DNA of 14,121 nucleotides from Nitrosomonadaceae bacterium. Lineage in GTDB: Bacteria; Pseudomonadota; Gammaproteobacteria; Burkholderiales; Nitrosomonadaceae. Below are positions 1 through 7,683 of this stretch, piece after piece. Both the position numbers and the translations under genes were made by a program. The notes beneath the pieces are model-generated. The model was not told the DNA's origin. It did no database searches and saw nothing but the letters and a program-made list of their open reading frames with translations. The DNA is taken from positions 1 to 14,121 of the forward strand of contig CAKKRO010000248.1 in the NCBI GenBank assembly GCA_919902625.1, written 5' to 3'. Position 1 is the first letter of the stretch. Each line of letters begins with the position of its first letter.

Positions 1-806
1 TAGGCGGCGAGTTGCGGGCAACGGTATTCCGTCAATAACGGGATCAATGCACCGCTTTCGATTTCCTGGTAAACGATAAATGCCGGCAGCAGTACGATAC
101 CCAGGCCGTCGATGGCGGATGCGCGAAGGAATTCGCCATTGCTGGCCTTTAAATAGGGTTTTATCTTCGTTTTGATCGCTTGCCCGTTGGCATCATATAG
201 ATTCCAGCTTTCAAAATTGCTGATCAGGTTATACACCAGGCAGCGATGATGGATGAGTTCTTCCGGCGTTTGCGGTCTGCCCATGCGGTCGAGGTAAGCC
301 GGGCTTGCGCACAGTATGGCCTGGACAGGGGCAAGGCGGTGTGCGATCAAACTGGAATCCGGTAAGCTGGCAATGCGGATGGCCAGATCAAATCCTTCCG
401 CCAGTAAATCCACTTGACGGTCATTAAAATCCAGATCGAATTCAATTTCCGGGTGCATCTGTAAAAACTCTCGGATGGCAGGCCCCAGGTGCATCAAGCC
501 AAAACTCAGCGGTACAGCCACCTTCAAGCTGCCTTTTAAGGCACCATGAAATTGTGATGTGGCATGCTCGGCTTCGAGGATATCGGCAAGGATACGTACC
601 GATTGTTGATAAAAGGCGCGTCCGCTGTCGGTCAGATTCATTTGCCGGGTAGTGCGGTGAAATAACTCGACACCGAGATGTTCCTCCAGCTCCTTCAAAC
701 GCCGGCTAACCGCCGATTTTGCCACGCCCATGCGATCCGCGGCCGCGCTGATGCTGCCAGCCTCAACGACGCGCACAAATGCATTCATATTTTCAAATCG
801 ATCCAT
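1..806 (-). CDS. LysR-family transcriptional regulator (3' end cut by window edge)
   Basis: The reverse strand reads open from an ATG at 806 to the left edge, giving 268 residues; LysR proteins usually have about 300, so roughly 30 C-terminal residues are missing. The first 60 residues form the winged helix-turn-helix typical of the family, with the recognition segment SISAAADRMGVAKSAVSRRL followed by a linker helix (LEEHLGVELFHRTTR). The rest, from about residue 90, resembles the periplasmic-binding-protein-like effector domain (for example LPDSSLIAHRLAPVQAILCA). An AAGG-like ribosome site lies a few bases upstream of the ATG. The gene is divergent from the pirin-doxX pair, and LysR proteins commonly control such a divergent neighbour and themselves, so pirin-doxX is the likely target (inference). 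The family is secure. The effector molecule cannot be deduced. Confidence 0.93.
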   Translation of the reverse strand, partial: MDRFENMNAFVRVVEAGSISAAADRMGVAKSAVSRRLKELEEHLGVELFHRTTRQMNLTDSGRAFYQQSVRILADILEAEHATSQFHGALKGSLKVAVPLSFGLMHLGPAIREFLQMHPEIEFDLDFNDRQVDLLAEGFDLAIRIASLPDSSLIAHRLAPVQAILCASPAYLDRMGRPQTPEELIHHRCLVYNLISNFESWNLYDANGQAIKTKIKPYLKASNGEFLRASAIDGLGIVLLPAFIVYQEIESGALIPLLTEYRCPQLAA

Positions 807-866
807 TGGATTGCCTTATAGTTGCTGATATCAGAACAGTCATTTCTTATGATGGCTATTTATTCT

Positions 867-888
867 TATTATCGCAACGATGATAATA
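867..888. promoter_or_regulatory. Inverted repeat in divergent promoter region, probable LysR operator
   Basis: TATTATC-N8-GATAATA is a perfect inverted repeat with 7-base arms. It sits near the middle of the gap between the lysR start (806) and the pirin start (935). LysR regulators bind imperfect dyads with a T-N11-A type core, often AT-rich, between divergent genes, so position and shape fit. The right arm contains GATAAT, which could also serve as the -10 element for the pirin gene, although the matching -35 region is poor. Binding by this regulator is inferred. Confidence 0.55.
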
Positions 889-934
889 CTCCCAGCAAAT
901 ACGTCATAGCGATTTTTTACCGGAAAAGGAGAAA

Positions 935-1804
935 ATGATGAATACACCCGTTAGCGCGACACGATTAGTTCCAGCAGTGGCAGTACCGGAAGGGGCCGGC
1001 GTTACCGTGTACCGCACGATCGGCACGCCGGCATTGCGCAATTATGATCCATTCCTGTTATTGGATCATATCAGCAGCGATAACCCGGAGGATTATATTG
1101 CCGGTTTCCCGTCCCATCCGCATCGCGGGTTCAGTACATTCACGTATATCATCGATGGTCATATGGCGCATCAGGATAGCATGGGTAATAGCGGCGATCT
1201 GGGTCCCGGCTCCGCGCAGTGGATGAAAGCCGCCAGCGGCGTTATCCATTCCGAAATGCCAAAACAGGAAAATGGCTTGTTACGGGGATTTCAGCTGTGG
1301 ATTAATCTGCCAGCGGCGAATAAGCTGGATCATCCTGAGTATCAGGAATATTCCGCAGAAGCCTTTCCTGTCGTGAAAACGCCGGACTATACGGTGAAAA
1401 TATTAATCGGCCGCTTCGACGGCGCGAGCGCGCCGATTGTGGATAACATTACCGATGTGTCTTATTTTGATGTGCAAGTGCAACCCGGCAAGCATTTTCA
1501 TCATCGCTTGCCGGTCGAAAACAATAGCTTCTTGTATGTGTTCGAGGGTACTGGGCAATTGAATGGACGGAATGTATCCCTGCATTCTCTGGCTACGTTG
1601 GGTGCTGATGGCGATTCGCTTGACTTTGCTGCAGGAAGAGAGGGGGCGCGTTTTATTGTCATCAGCGGCAAACCGGTTCATGAGCCGATTGTTCAGTATG
1701 GCCCGTTTGTGATGAATACGAGGGAGCAGATTGATCAGGCGCTGAAAGATTTTCAGTCCAGCAATTTTGTGCGTGATCGTGCATGGATCAAGCGCGATAA
1801 ATAA
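935..1804 (+). CDS. Pirin family protein (bicupin)
   Basis: This 289-residue protein is a pirin, a two-cupin-domain metalloprotein. Human pirin coordinates a metal through His56, His58, His101 and Glu103. The equivalents here are His61 and His63 (in FPSHPHRGFSTF) and His105 and Glu107 (in GVIHSEMP), with near-identical spacing, so the metal site looks intact. The C-terminal cupin spans about residues 165-285. Some bacterial pirins, such as E. coli YhhW, oxidise quercetin, while others bind metabolic enzymes; which applies here is not visible. The start is the first of two adjacent ATGs, preceded by an AAAGGAG ribosome site. The gene probably forms an operon with doxX 20 bases downstream and is likely controlled by the divergent LysR regulator. 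Confidence 0.93.
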   Translation: MMNTPVSATRLVPAVAVPEGAGVTVYRTIGTPALRNYDPFLLLDHISSDNPEDYIAGFPSHPHRGFSTFTYIIDGHMAHQDSMGNSGDLGPGSAQWMKAASGVIHSEMPKQENGLLRGFQLWINLPAANKLDHPEYQEYSAEAFPVVKTPDYTVKILIGRFDGASAPIVDNITDVSYFDVQVQPGKHFHHRLPVENNSFLYVFEGTGQLNGRNVSLHSLATLGADGDSLDFAAGREGARFIVISGKPVHEPIVQYGPFVMNTREQIDQALKDFQSSNFVRDRAWIKRDK

Positions 1805-1824
1805 AAATTCTTAAGGAGATTCAA

Positions 1825-2202
1825 ATGGAAAAAATCAGTCAACTCGTAGCGCGGATATTCTTGGGGCAGATCTTTTTGCTTTCCGGTTTTTTCAAAATCA
1901 GCGGGTACGAAGGCACGCAGGGTTATATGGAGGCGATGGGCTTGCCGGGCATGCTATTGCCGCTGGTGATACTGTTTGAGGTAGGCGGTGGTTTGGCGAT
2001 CGTTGCGGGATGGCAAACCAAGCTGGTGTCAATGGTATTGGCTGCGTTTACTTTAGTGGCTGCGGTGATTTTTCACAGCAATCTTTCCGATCAAATGCAG
2101 ATGATCATGTTCATGAAGAATATTGCGATTACTGGCGGTCTTATGCTCTTAGCTGTTCATGGTGCGGGAGGATACAGTCTTGATAGCCGTCGAACTCAGT
2201 AA
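1825..2202 (+). CDS. DoxX family integral membrane protein
   Basis: This 125-residue protein has four predicted membrane helices at about residues 7-25, 42-62, 66-85 and 95-112. The N-terminal stretch (ARIFLGQIFLLSGFFKISGY) and the loop around MGLPGMLLPLVILFEVGGG are typical of DoxX/YphA-like proteins. The family is named after a subunit associated with an archaeal terminal quinol oxidase, and some members act in oxidative stress complexes, but most have no proven biochemical role. An AAGGAG ribosome site lies at 1813-1818, six bases before the ATG. It follows the pirin gene by 20 bases and is followed by a hairpin terminator, so the two genes probably form one transcript. A redox or stress role is inferred from that pairing. 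Confidence 0.9.
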   Translation: MEKISQLVARIFLGQIFLLSGFFKISGYEGTQGYMEAMGLPGMLLPLVILFEVGGGLAIVAGWQTKLVSMVLAAFTLVAAVIFHSNLSDQMQMIMFMKNIAITGGLMLLAVHGAGGYSLDSRRTQ

Positions 2203-2234
2203 TCAAGAATATCAATAATTTTTTCCGGTTAGAG

Positions 2235-2260
2235 GCCCGGTCGCATGCGGCTGGGCTTTA
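2235..2260 (+). terminator. Probable rho-independent terminator after doxX
   Basis: A GC-rich hairpin of nine pairs (two of them G-U) runs from GCCCGGTCG at 2235 to CGGCTGGGC ending at 2256, with a CATG loop, followed directly by TTTA. The run of T is short, so termination may be incomplete. It sits about 30 bases after the doxX stop and before the sdh genes, where a transcript end is expected. Confidence 0.55.
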
Positions 2261-2273
2261 TGCATTGGATCGA

Positions 2274-2300
2274 GTTATGGCTTGTATCATGCGGCATAAC
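2274..2300. repeat. Short inverted repeat upstream of sdhC
   Basis: GTTATG-N15-CATAAC is a perfect 6-base inverted repeat in the gap between the doxX terminator and sdhC. It lies upstream of both candidate promoters for sdh, so it could be an activator or repressor site. With only six bases per arm and a 15-base spacer it may be chance. Confidence 0.25.
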
Positions 2301-2323
2301 GGACTAAACTTGGTTACAATTTT

Positions 2324-2353
2324 TTGGCGTACCAGCCGAATTTTAGCGATACT
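2324..2353 (+). promoter_or_regulatory. Candidate sigma70 promoter for sdhCDA
   Basis: TTGGCG (2324-2329) and GATACT (2348-2353) match four of six bases each to the -35 and -10 consensus with an 18-base spacer. Transcription would start about 18 bases before the sdhC ATG at 2378. A competing -10, TACAAT at 2315-2320, has no good -35. This is the best candidate in the gap but is weak. Confidence 0.28.
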
Positions 2354-2377
2354 GTTATCTACTTTAGAATCCCCCGC

Positions 2378-2767
2378 ATGGAAGCGAAACTACACAATAA
2401 ACGCCCCAAGCATCTGAATCTCTTCAAGATCAGGCAGCCTTTGCCGGCTGTGGTTTCAATTCTGCACCGGATCAGCGGTGTTCTGCTTTTTTTTCCCGGT
2501 ATTCCATTGATGCTGTGTGGCTTGCAAATGATGCTGGGATCGCAACAAAGCTTTGAAGCGTTACAGGACTATTTGCGTAGTCCTATGGTTAAGCTGATGC
2601 TGTTGTCGCCACTATGGTTTTTTTTCCATCATCTGTGCGCGGGCATACGCCATCTTTTTCTGGATCTGCATATCGGCGTTGCGCTGCCGCAGGCGCGTGC
2701 TGGGAGTAAGTTGGTGGTGGTGATGGGTATCCTATTAACCATCCTGGCAGGATTAATCATATGGTAA
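2378..2767 (+). CDS. sdhC: Succinate dehydrogenase cytochrome b556 subunit
   Basis: SdhC is one of two membrane anchors of complex II; it helps bind haem b and ubiquinone in the inner membrane. From the ATG at 2378 it has 129 residues, the length of E. coli SdhC, and motifs fall at the same numbers: RPKHLNL near the N-terminus, SILHRISG with Ser27 and Arg31 (quinone-site residues in E. coli), and HHLCAGIRH with His85 as likely haem ligand. Three membrane helices are visible, at about 25-50, 70-93 and 108-128. The frame stays open upstream to a TTG at 2324, but the extra 18 residues do not resemble the family, so 2378 is preferred although no clear ribosome site precedes it. The gene overlaps sdhD by seven bases. 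Confidence 0.93.
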   Translation: MEAKLHNKRPKHLNLFKIRQPLPAVVSILHRISGVLLFFPGIPLMLCGLQMMLGSQQSFEALQDYLRSPMVKLMLLSPLWFFFHHLCAGIRHLFLDLHIGVALPQARAGSKLVVVMGILLTILAGLIIW

Positions 2768-3114
2768 AACCATTCAATCGGGTAGTAACGGGTGCGCACT
2801 ATGGCTTGAAGGATTGGCTGGTGCAGCGGGTGTCAGCCGTTCTGATGGCAATTTATCTCATAGTGCTTGCGGGCGTTTTGTTCGTTGCCGCGCCGCAGGA
2901 TTATGCCGCGTGGAAAGGCCTGTTCAGTCATCAATGGATGCGCATCGCGACTTTCGTATTTTTCATCTGCGTTTTCTGGCATGCCTGGATCGGGATGCGT
3001 AATATTCTGATGGATTATGTTCACCCCACGGCCATTCGCCTGACCGTGCAAATTATGGTGATTACCGCCTTACTGTTTTATCTGGTATGGACTGCTGAAA
3101 TATTGTGGAGTTGA
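2761..3114 (+). CDS. sdhD: Succinate dehydrogenase hydrophobic membrane anchor
   Basis: This is the second small membrane subunit of complex II, 117 residues with three membrane helices at about 24-44, 60-82 and 91-113. The N-terminal GLKDWLVQRVSAV and the segment HAWIGMRNILMDY are family hallmarks. His74 lies in the haem-binding helix, and Asp85-Tyr86 match the Asp-Tyr pair at the quinone site of E. coli SdhD. The ATG overlaps the end of sdhC, and an AGGAT ribosome site lies at 2749-2753, so translation is probably coupled. The next gene, sdhA, begins one base after the TGA stop. Assembly with SdhC, SdhA and an SdhB encoded elsewhere is inferred. Confidence 0.93.
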   Translation: MVKPFNRVVTGAHYGLKDWLVQRVSAVLMAIYLIVLAGVLFVAAPQDYAAWKGLFSHQWMRIATFVFFICVFWHAWIGMRNILMDYVHPTAIRLTVQIMVITALLFYLVWTAEILWS

Positions 3115-3115
3115 T

Positions 3116-4879
3116 GTGGCAATAACCCAAAGAAAATTTGATGTGGTCATAGTGGGCGCCGGTGGCGCTGGAATGCGCGCCGCGTTGCAGTTATCCGAAG
3201 CAGGGTTGAAAGTGGCCGTGTTGTCCAAGGTTTTTCCCACACGTTCGCACACCGTCTCGGCGCAAGGGGGGATTGCTGCCTCGCTGGGCAATGTGACCGA
3301 AGATAATTGGCATTGGCATATGTATGATACCGTGAAAGGCTCTGATTACCTGGGTGATCAGGATGCGATTGAGTTCATGTGCCGCCAGGCCAATGAAGTG
3401 GTGTATGAGCTGGAACATTTTGGCATGCCGTTTGACCGCCTGGAAAATGGCAAAATTTATCAACGTCCGTTTGGCGGGCAATCACAGAATTTTGGCGGCG
3501 CGCAGGCGACGCGTTCCTGTGCAGCCGCTGACCGTACCGGCCATGCGCTATTACATACGCTGTATCAACGCAATGTTAGCGCCAATACCCAGTTTTTCAT
3601 TGAATGGATGGCGCTGGATCTCATCCGCGATGAACAAGGGGATGTCTTGGGCGTTACCGCAATGGAAATGGAAACGGGTGAAGTCTTGATCTTGCAGGCC
3701 AGAGCCACCTTGTTTGCGACCGGTGGCGGCGGGCGGATTTTTCAGGCCAGCACCAATGCTTTAATCAACACCGGAGATGGTCTGGGCATTGCCGCACGAG
3801 CTGGCATCCCATTGGAAGACATGGAATTCTGGCAATTTCATCCGACCGGTGTTTATGGTGTGGGCGTATTGATCAGTGAAGCCGTCCGCGGTGAGGGTGG
3901 TTATTTGCTGAACAAGGACGGCGAGCGATTCATGGAGCGGTATGCGCCCAATGCCAAGGATCTGGCTAGCCGTGACGTGGTTTCACGTGCATTGACCATG
4001 GAAATGAAAGCCGGACGGGGTTGTGGTGAGGAAGGGGATCATTTGTTACTGAAACTGGATCATCTGGGCGCTGAAATTATCAAAACACGCTTACCGGGTA
4101 TCCGCGAGCTGGCCATCAAGTTTGCCCATGTAGACCCGATCAATGAACCTATTCCGGTGGTGCCAACCGCGCATTACATGATGGGGGGTATTCCAACCAA
4201 TTATCTCGGTCAAGTGGTGGCGCCGTATAAAACGGGTCCCGAAGAGATTGTATCCGGTTTTTATGCCGTGGGAGAGTGTGCTTGTGTATCGGTGCATGGC
4301 GCCAACCGCCTGGGCACCAATTCGCTATTGGATATCGTTGTGTTTGGACGTGCTGCGGCTATTCAGATCATCGAAGACTTGAAAACAAATCCGCATCACA
4401 AGCCGCTGCCAGCAAATGCTGCAGATAAAACACTGGCGCGTCTGGACCGCCTGGAGCATCAGAAAGACGGCGAAAATGTCGCACAGGTTAGTGCTGCCCT
4501 GGGCAAAACCATGCAAACCTATTGCGGTGTCTTTCGTTTTGAAGATATGTTGCGGCAAGGGGTGGAAAAGATCCTTGAAGTAGGCGATCGTGTTGGCCGG
4601 ACAGAAATCAGGGATAGGAGCAAAGTGTTTAATACGGCGCGTATAGAAGCGCTGGAGCTGGAAAATATGAAAGAGGTTGCCACCGCCACGATGATATCGG
4701 CGGAAGCCCGGCGTGAAAGCCGTGGCGCTCATGCGCGTGATGATTATCCGCAACGCGATGATGTCAAATGGTTAAAACACACACTATTCTTCAGCGAAAA
4801 CAACCGGCTGGACTATAAACCCGTGCGCTTAAAGCCTTTAACGGTAGAGTCTTTTCCGCCGAAAGCCAGAACCTACTAG
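3116..4879 (+). CDS. sdhA: Succinate dehydrogenase flavoprotein subunit
   Basis: SdhA oxidises succinate to fumarate and passes electrons to the iron-sulfur subunit, on the cytoplasmic face of the inner membrane. The protein has 587 residues (E. coli 588). The FAD-binding motif GAGGAGMRAAL is at 14-24. His45 in PTRSHTVSAQGG is the covalent FAD attachment residue. Substrate-site residues match E. coli in position: His242 (QFHPTG), Arg286 (LASRDVV), His353 (TAHYMMGG) and Arg398 (GANRLGTNSLLD). All key residues are present, so the enzyme should be active. The start is GTG, with GGAG at 3107-3110 just upstream; the overlapping ATG at 3114 leads straight to a stop. The usual next gene, sdhB, is absent; a convergent gene begins its 3' end 41 bases after the stop. 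Confidence 0.97.
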   Translation: MAITQRKFDVVIVGAGGAGMRAALQLSEAGLKVAVLSKVFPTRSHTVSAQGGIAASLGNVTEDNWHWHMYDTVKGSDYLGDQDAIEFMCRQANEVVYELEHFGMPFDRLENGKIYQRPFGGQSQNFGGAQATRSCAAADRTGHALLHTLYQRNVSANTQFFIEWMALDLIRDEQGDVLGVTAMEMETGEVLILQARATLFATGGGGRIFQASTNALINTGDGLGIAARAGIPLEDMEFWQFHPTGVYGVGVLISEAVRGEGGYLLNKDGERFMERYAPNAKDLASRDVVSRALTMEMKAGRGCGEEGDHLLLKLDHLGAEIIKTRLPGIRELAIKFAHVDPINEPIPVVPTAHYMMGGIPTNYLGQVVAPYKTGPEEIVSGFYAVGECACVSVHGANRLGTNSLLDIVVFGRAAAIQIIEDLKTNPHHKPLPANAADKTLARLDRLEHQKDGENVAQVSAALGKTMQTYCGVFRFEDMLRQGVEKILEVGDRVGRTEIRDRSKVFNTARIEALELENMKEVATATMISAEARRESRGAHARDDYPQRDDVKWLKHTLFFSENNRLDYKPVRLKPLTVESFPPKARTY

Positions 4880-4920
4880 AGTTCATATCTTTTCGGCTCG
4901 GAATAACCTAAAGTAAAAAG

Positions 4921-5757
4921 CTATCGCACTATCAGTGCGCTCGGATGGTGAATCAGAATAGAGTACTGATCTTTACTGCGCGACACCCAGCCGCGGATTT
5001 CAAGTGGTTTTCCTACGTAGGTCGTTAGTGCAGGAAACAGATCAAGATTAGTGTTGGCAACGCGTATGTCAACCTTGTCATTAAGAATCAATCGAGTATA
5101 TTTTTTGCTTTTCTTGATCGAAACCGGGGTTCCGGTAAATCGTTGCCAGCCTTTGGTTTGATTGGTAATCTGGGTAATTGGCCGGGGTTGATACTCCGGC
5201 ATCGACCAGATACCCAGTTTAAGTTTCTCAGCGTGTTGTTGCGCTTGAATCAATTTATCGGTGTAACGCCCATTAGGCGGGATGATGCTGATTACAGCCA
5301 AGCCGTTTTCCAGTAAAGCAAGGTTGAGATGCTTGCCATCCGGCAAAAATACATGCGCCAATAAGCGCTTATATTTATCCCGTTTTACCTGATCAAATTC
5401 CAAATAGACCTTGTTTTCCTGCAATTGAGCCTGCAGCCATTTTTTTGCGATGACACCGCCGGGTTCTTCTGCGCGTTGACGGCTTTCAATTTCGGGTGTG
5501 TTGATTCCCAATAAACGGACATGTTTCTTGTCTTCCAGAATAATCGTATCACCATCGTATACTCGGATGACTTGATACAAGTGCCGGCTAGGCTGACTGA
5601 TGATCTTGATTGGCTGGGCGCCAACAGAAGGTGTATCGGAATAAGTTACACGGCCTTGCGCATCGATACTACGATAAATCTTGTTAGCCGATAACGCTGG
5701 AGCAACGAAACAGAGAATCAGGAAATGGAGCAGATAATGCTTTCTGATGGAGAGCAT
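4921..5757 (-). CDS. Secreted thermonuclease (SNase-like) with N-terminal DUF4124 domain
   Basis: The 278-residue protein starts with a signal peptide (hydrophobic 8-22, likely cleavage after ALSA at 24), so it is probably exported. Residues 26-50 match the DUF4124 pattern (YRSIDAQGRVTYSDTP), a small domain of unknown role common in exported proteobacterial proteins. Residues 60-190 are a staphylococcal-nuclease-type OB fold. Asp70 (DGDT), Arg81, Glu89 (INTPE) and Arg131 (DKYKRLLAH) correspond to Asp21, Arg35, Glu43 and Arg87 of staphylococcal nuclease; the calcium ligand Asp40 is Asn86 here, as in some homologues. Residues 205-278 look like a further small beta-rich domain of unknown role. 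An AGGAT ribosome site precedes the ATG by six bases. Calcium-dependent DNA/RNA cleavage outside the cytoplasm is inferred. Confidence 0.85.
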   Translation of the reverse strand: MLSIRKHYLLHFLILCFVAPALSANKIYRSIDAQGRVTYSDTPSVGAQPIKIISQPSRHLYQVIRVYDGDTIILEDKKHVRLLGINTPEIESRQRAEEPGGVIAKKWLQAQLQENKVYLEFDQVKRDKYKRLLAHVFLPDGKHLNLALLENGLAVISIIPPNGRYTDKLIQAQQHAEKLKLGIWSMPEYQPRPITQITNQTKGWQRFTGTPVSIKKSKKYTRLILNDKVDIRVANTNLDLFPALTTYVGKPLEIRGWVSRSKDQYSILIHHPSALIVR

Positions 5758-6075
5758 GGCGTCATCCTGCGTGAAGAATGTCTTTGATAATTAATACGTG
5801 GCGCCATGATATGCTAGTCTGAGAGAAATATGGCAAAATGACCGGATTTAGTTCTGCAAGAGCGATGTGTGTACGGCATAAAGATAGAAAGTGAGTTTGT
5901 GCAAGAAAACGAAATGCTATCAGTTAAATTGATGGGGTATTGTTTGGATAAAGTCAATTTCTGTCTTCTTTTTCTCTGAATTAGTAAAAATTCCGAAATC
6001 AATCAGATTAAATCGTACTACATGAGCCGGATGAAATGATTCTGTTTGTTTTGCATAATGGGAGTGCATCAATTA
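5758..6075. other. Intergenic region between divergent nuclease and symporter genes
   Basis: These 318 AT-rich bases separate the starts of two divergent genes and must hold both promoters. I found no convincing -35/-10 pair on either strand. An AT-rich stretch near 5785-5797 could supply the -10 region of the nuclease gene. The only other structure is a short palindrome, TGGCGCCA, near 5798. A 62-codon open frame on the minus strand (5814-6002) has no coding character. No RNA gene or repeat is seen. Confidence 0.5.
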
Positions 6076-7527
6076 ATGGAAATTGATCGAATAATTGATT
6101 CGACATTTGAGCCTATTTCAAATGCAATAGCCTCTGTAATTTTCTACAGTGTCCGGTTTTTAGAGCTTGAGATCAAATTGATACTGGTCTGGCTGGTCGT
6201 TGCAGCACTCTTTTTCACGGTATATCTTGGCTTTATCAATATCCGTTATTTTAAGCACGCGATTGATGTTTTGCGCGGGAAGCATGATAGCGGGCATTCA
6301 AACGGACAAATCAGCCGCTTTCAGGCGTTGATGACTTCTTTGTCAGCAACTGTTGGTTTGGGAAATATTGCGGGTGTCGCAGTGGCTATTTCCATAGGCG
6401 GCCCCGGAGCCACATTCTGGATGGCCGTTATGGGCATTTTCAGTATGTCGACCAAATTCGTTGAAGTCACTTTGGGCGTTAAATATCGTCAGTGCGGGTC
6501 CGAACATGACCCCGGCGAGATATCGGGTGGTCCCATGTACTATTTATATAGTGCTTTTGAACGTCTGCAGAAACCACGAATGGGCAAATTTATGGCAGGT
6601 CTGTTTGCGGTATGCTGCATTGGCGGAACGATTGGCGCAGGCGGCTTGTTTCAAGCTAATCAGGCCTATCAGCAAGCATTGGTTGTGACGGGAGGAAATG
6701 CCGGTTTTCTGGCTGATAAGGGCTGGCTTTTTGGCTTGTTTATGGCCATTCTGGTTGGATTGGTGATTATTGGCGGCATCCAATGGATCGCCGCAGTAGC
6801 CAGCCGTGTTGTGCCCATTATGACGATTATTTATATACTCGCTGGATTTGTAGTCATCGGTTTTCATTATGCAGCCATCCCTGGAGCCATAAACACCATA
6901 TTTGAGATGGCGCTGTATCCACAAGCGGGCATAGGTGCGTTAATGGGCGCGTTGTTGATGGGTGTGCAACGGGCTACTTTCTCAAATGAAGCCGGACTAG
7001 GTTCATCGGCGATTGCGCATTGTTCGGTAAAAACAGATGTGCCTGTCAGTCAGGGTATGGTCGCCATGTTAGGTCCATTTATCGATACGGTCATTATTTG
7101 CATGGTGACTGCATTGGTTATTGTGATTTCCGGCACCTACGTTGAGGGCGGCGGTATTGAAGGGGTGGAATTGACTTCCCGTGCATTCGCATCAGGCATT
7201 TCCTGGTTTCCCTATGTATTATCCCTGACAGTCTTCCTGTTTGCATACTCGACCATGATTTCCTGGTCTTACTACGGGTTAAAGTGCACCACCTATTTAT
7301 TCGGTGAGCGGATTGCGGTTGAAGGGATTTATAAGATTTTATTTTGCTTATTCATTATCATTGGCGCATCCGCTCAATTATCCAATATTATTTTATTTAC
7401 TGATGCCATGGTGTTTGCTATGGCGATTCCCAATATCATTGGTTTATATATGCTGGCACCTGAGATCAAGAAGGATTTGCAGGTTTATTTGCAGGATCTG
7501 AAAGAAAAGACAGGAAAATTGCCTTGA
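6076..7527 (+). CDS. Alanine/glycine:cation symporter (AGCS family)
   Basis: This 483-residue inner-membrane protein belongs to the AGCS family, which imports alanine or glycine with sodium or protons. Family marks include ISRFQALMTSLSATVGLGNI, then GVAVAISIGGPGATFWMAVMG, the loop GEISGGPMYYL, NEAGLGSSAIAH in the middle, and SWSYYGLKCTTYLFG near the C-terminus. About ten to eleven membrane helices can be picked out. The ATG at 6076 is chosen because a GGGAG ribosome site lies at 6060-6064, although its spacing is long (11 bases). Upstream in-frame ATG 6058 and TTG 6046 have no ribosome site and would add 6 or 10 residues. The gene stands alone, divergent from the nuclease gene and separated from mlaF by about 156 bases with a promoter. 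Which amino acid it carries is not visible. Confidence 0.93.
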   Translation: MEIDRIIDSTFEPISNAIASVIFYSVRFLELEIKLILVWLVVAALFFTVYLGFINIRYFKHAIDVLRGKHDSGHSNGQISRFQALMTSLSATVGLGNIAGVAVAISIGGPGATFWMAVMGIFSMSTKFVEVTLGVKYRQCGSEHDPGEISGGPMYYLYSAFERLQKPRMGKFMAGLFAVCCIGGTIGAGGLFQANQAYQQALVVTGGNAGFLADKGWLFGLFMAILVGLVIIGGIQWIAAVASRVVPIMTIIYILAGFVVIGFHYAAIPGAINTIFEMALYPQAGIGALMGALLMGVQRATFSNEAGLGSSAIAHCSVKTDVPVSQGMVAMLGPFIDTVIICMVTALVIVISGTYVEGGGIEGVELTSRAFASGISWFPYVLSLTVFLFAYSTMISWSYYGLKCTTYLFGERIAVEGIYKILFCLFIIIGASAQLSNIILFTDAMVFAMAIPNIIGLYMLAPEIKKDLQVYLQDLKEKTGKLP

Positions 7528-7604
7528 AAACTAATATAGCGCAACCTTCCGAAGGAAAGTGGATTAAAATTGACCCTCGCTCGGTTTTGCCGGTAGTTAC
7601 TCAA

Positions 7605-7633
7605 TTCATAACAACATGTTTCATGGCTATAAT
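7605..7633 (+). promoter_or_regulatory. Sigma70-type promoter for the mla operon
   Basis: TTCATA at 7605-7610 (four of six consensus bases) and a perfect TATAAT at 7628-7633 are separated by exactly 17 bases. Transcription would begin near 7640, about 44 bases ahead of the mlaF ATG. It is the best promoter match noticed in the window and lies where the mla transcript must start. Confidence 0.62.
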
Positions 7634-7683
7634 CAGCTCTAACCCATATCAGCAATTATCTCTTATACCCTTCATTGTGTAGC

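Noticed and set aside
2324..2377. N-terminal extension of sdhC from a TTG at 2324
   Set aside because: The added 18 residues do not fit SdhC, while the ATG at 2378 gives the exact family length and motif numbering.
4325..4753. 142-codon open frame antisense to sdhA
   Set aside because: Lies wholly inside a strongly conserved enzyme gene; its product has no family features, so it is a reading-frame shadow.
5814..6002. 62-codon open frame on the minus strand in the nuclease-symporter gap
   Set aside because: No ribosome site, no recognisable motif, low-complexity residue mix, and AT-rich intergenic composition.
7540..7560. Hairpin TTCC-GAA-GGAA after the symporter gene as a terminator
   Set aside because: Only four base pairs and no T-run follow it.
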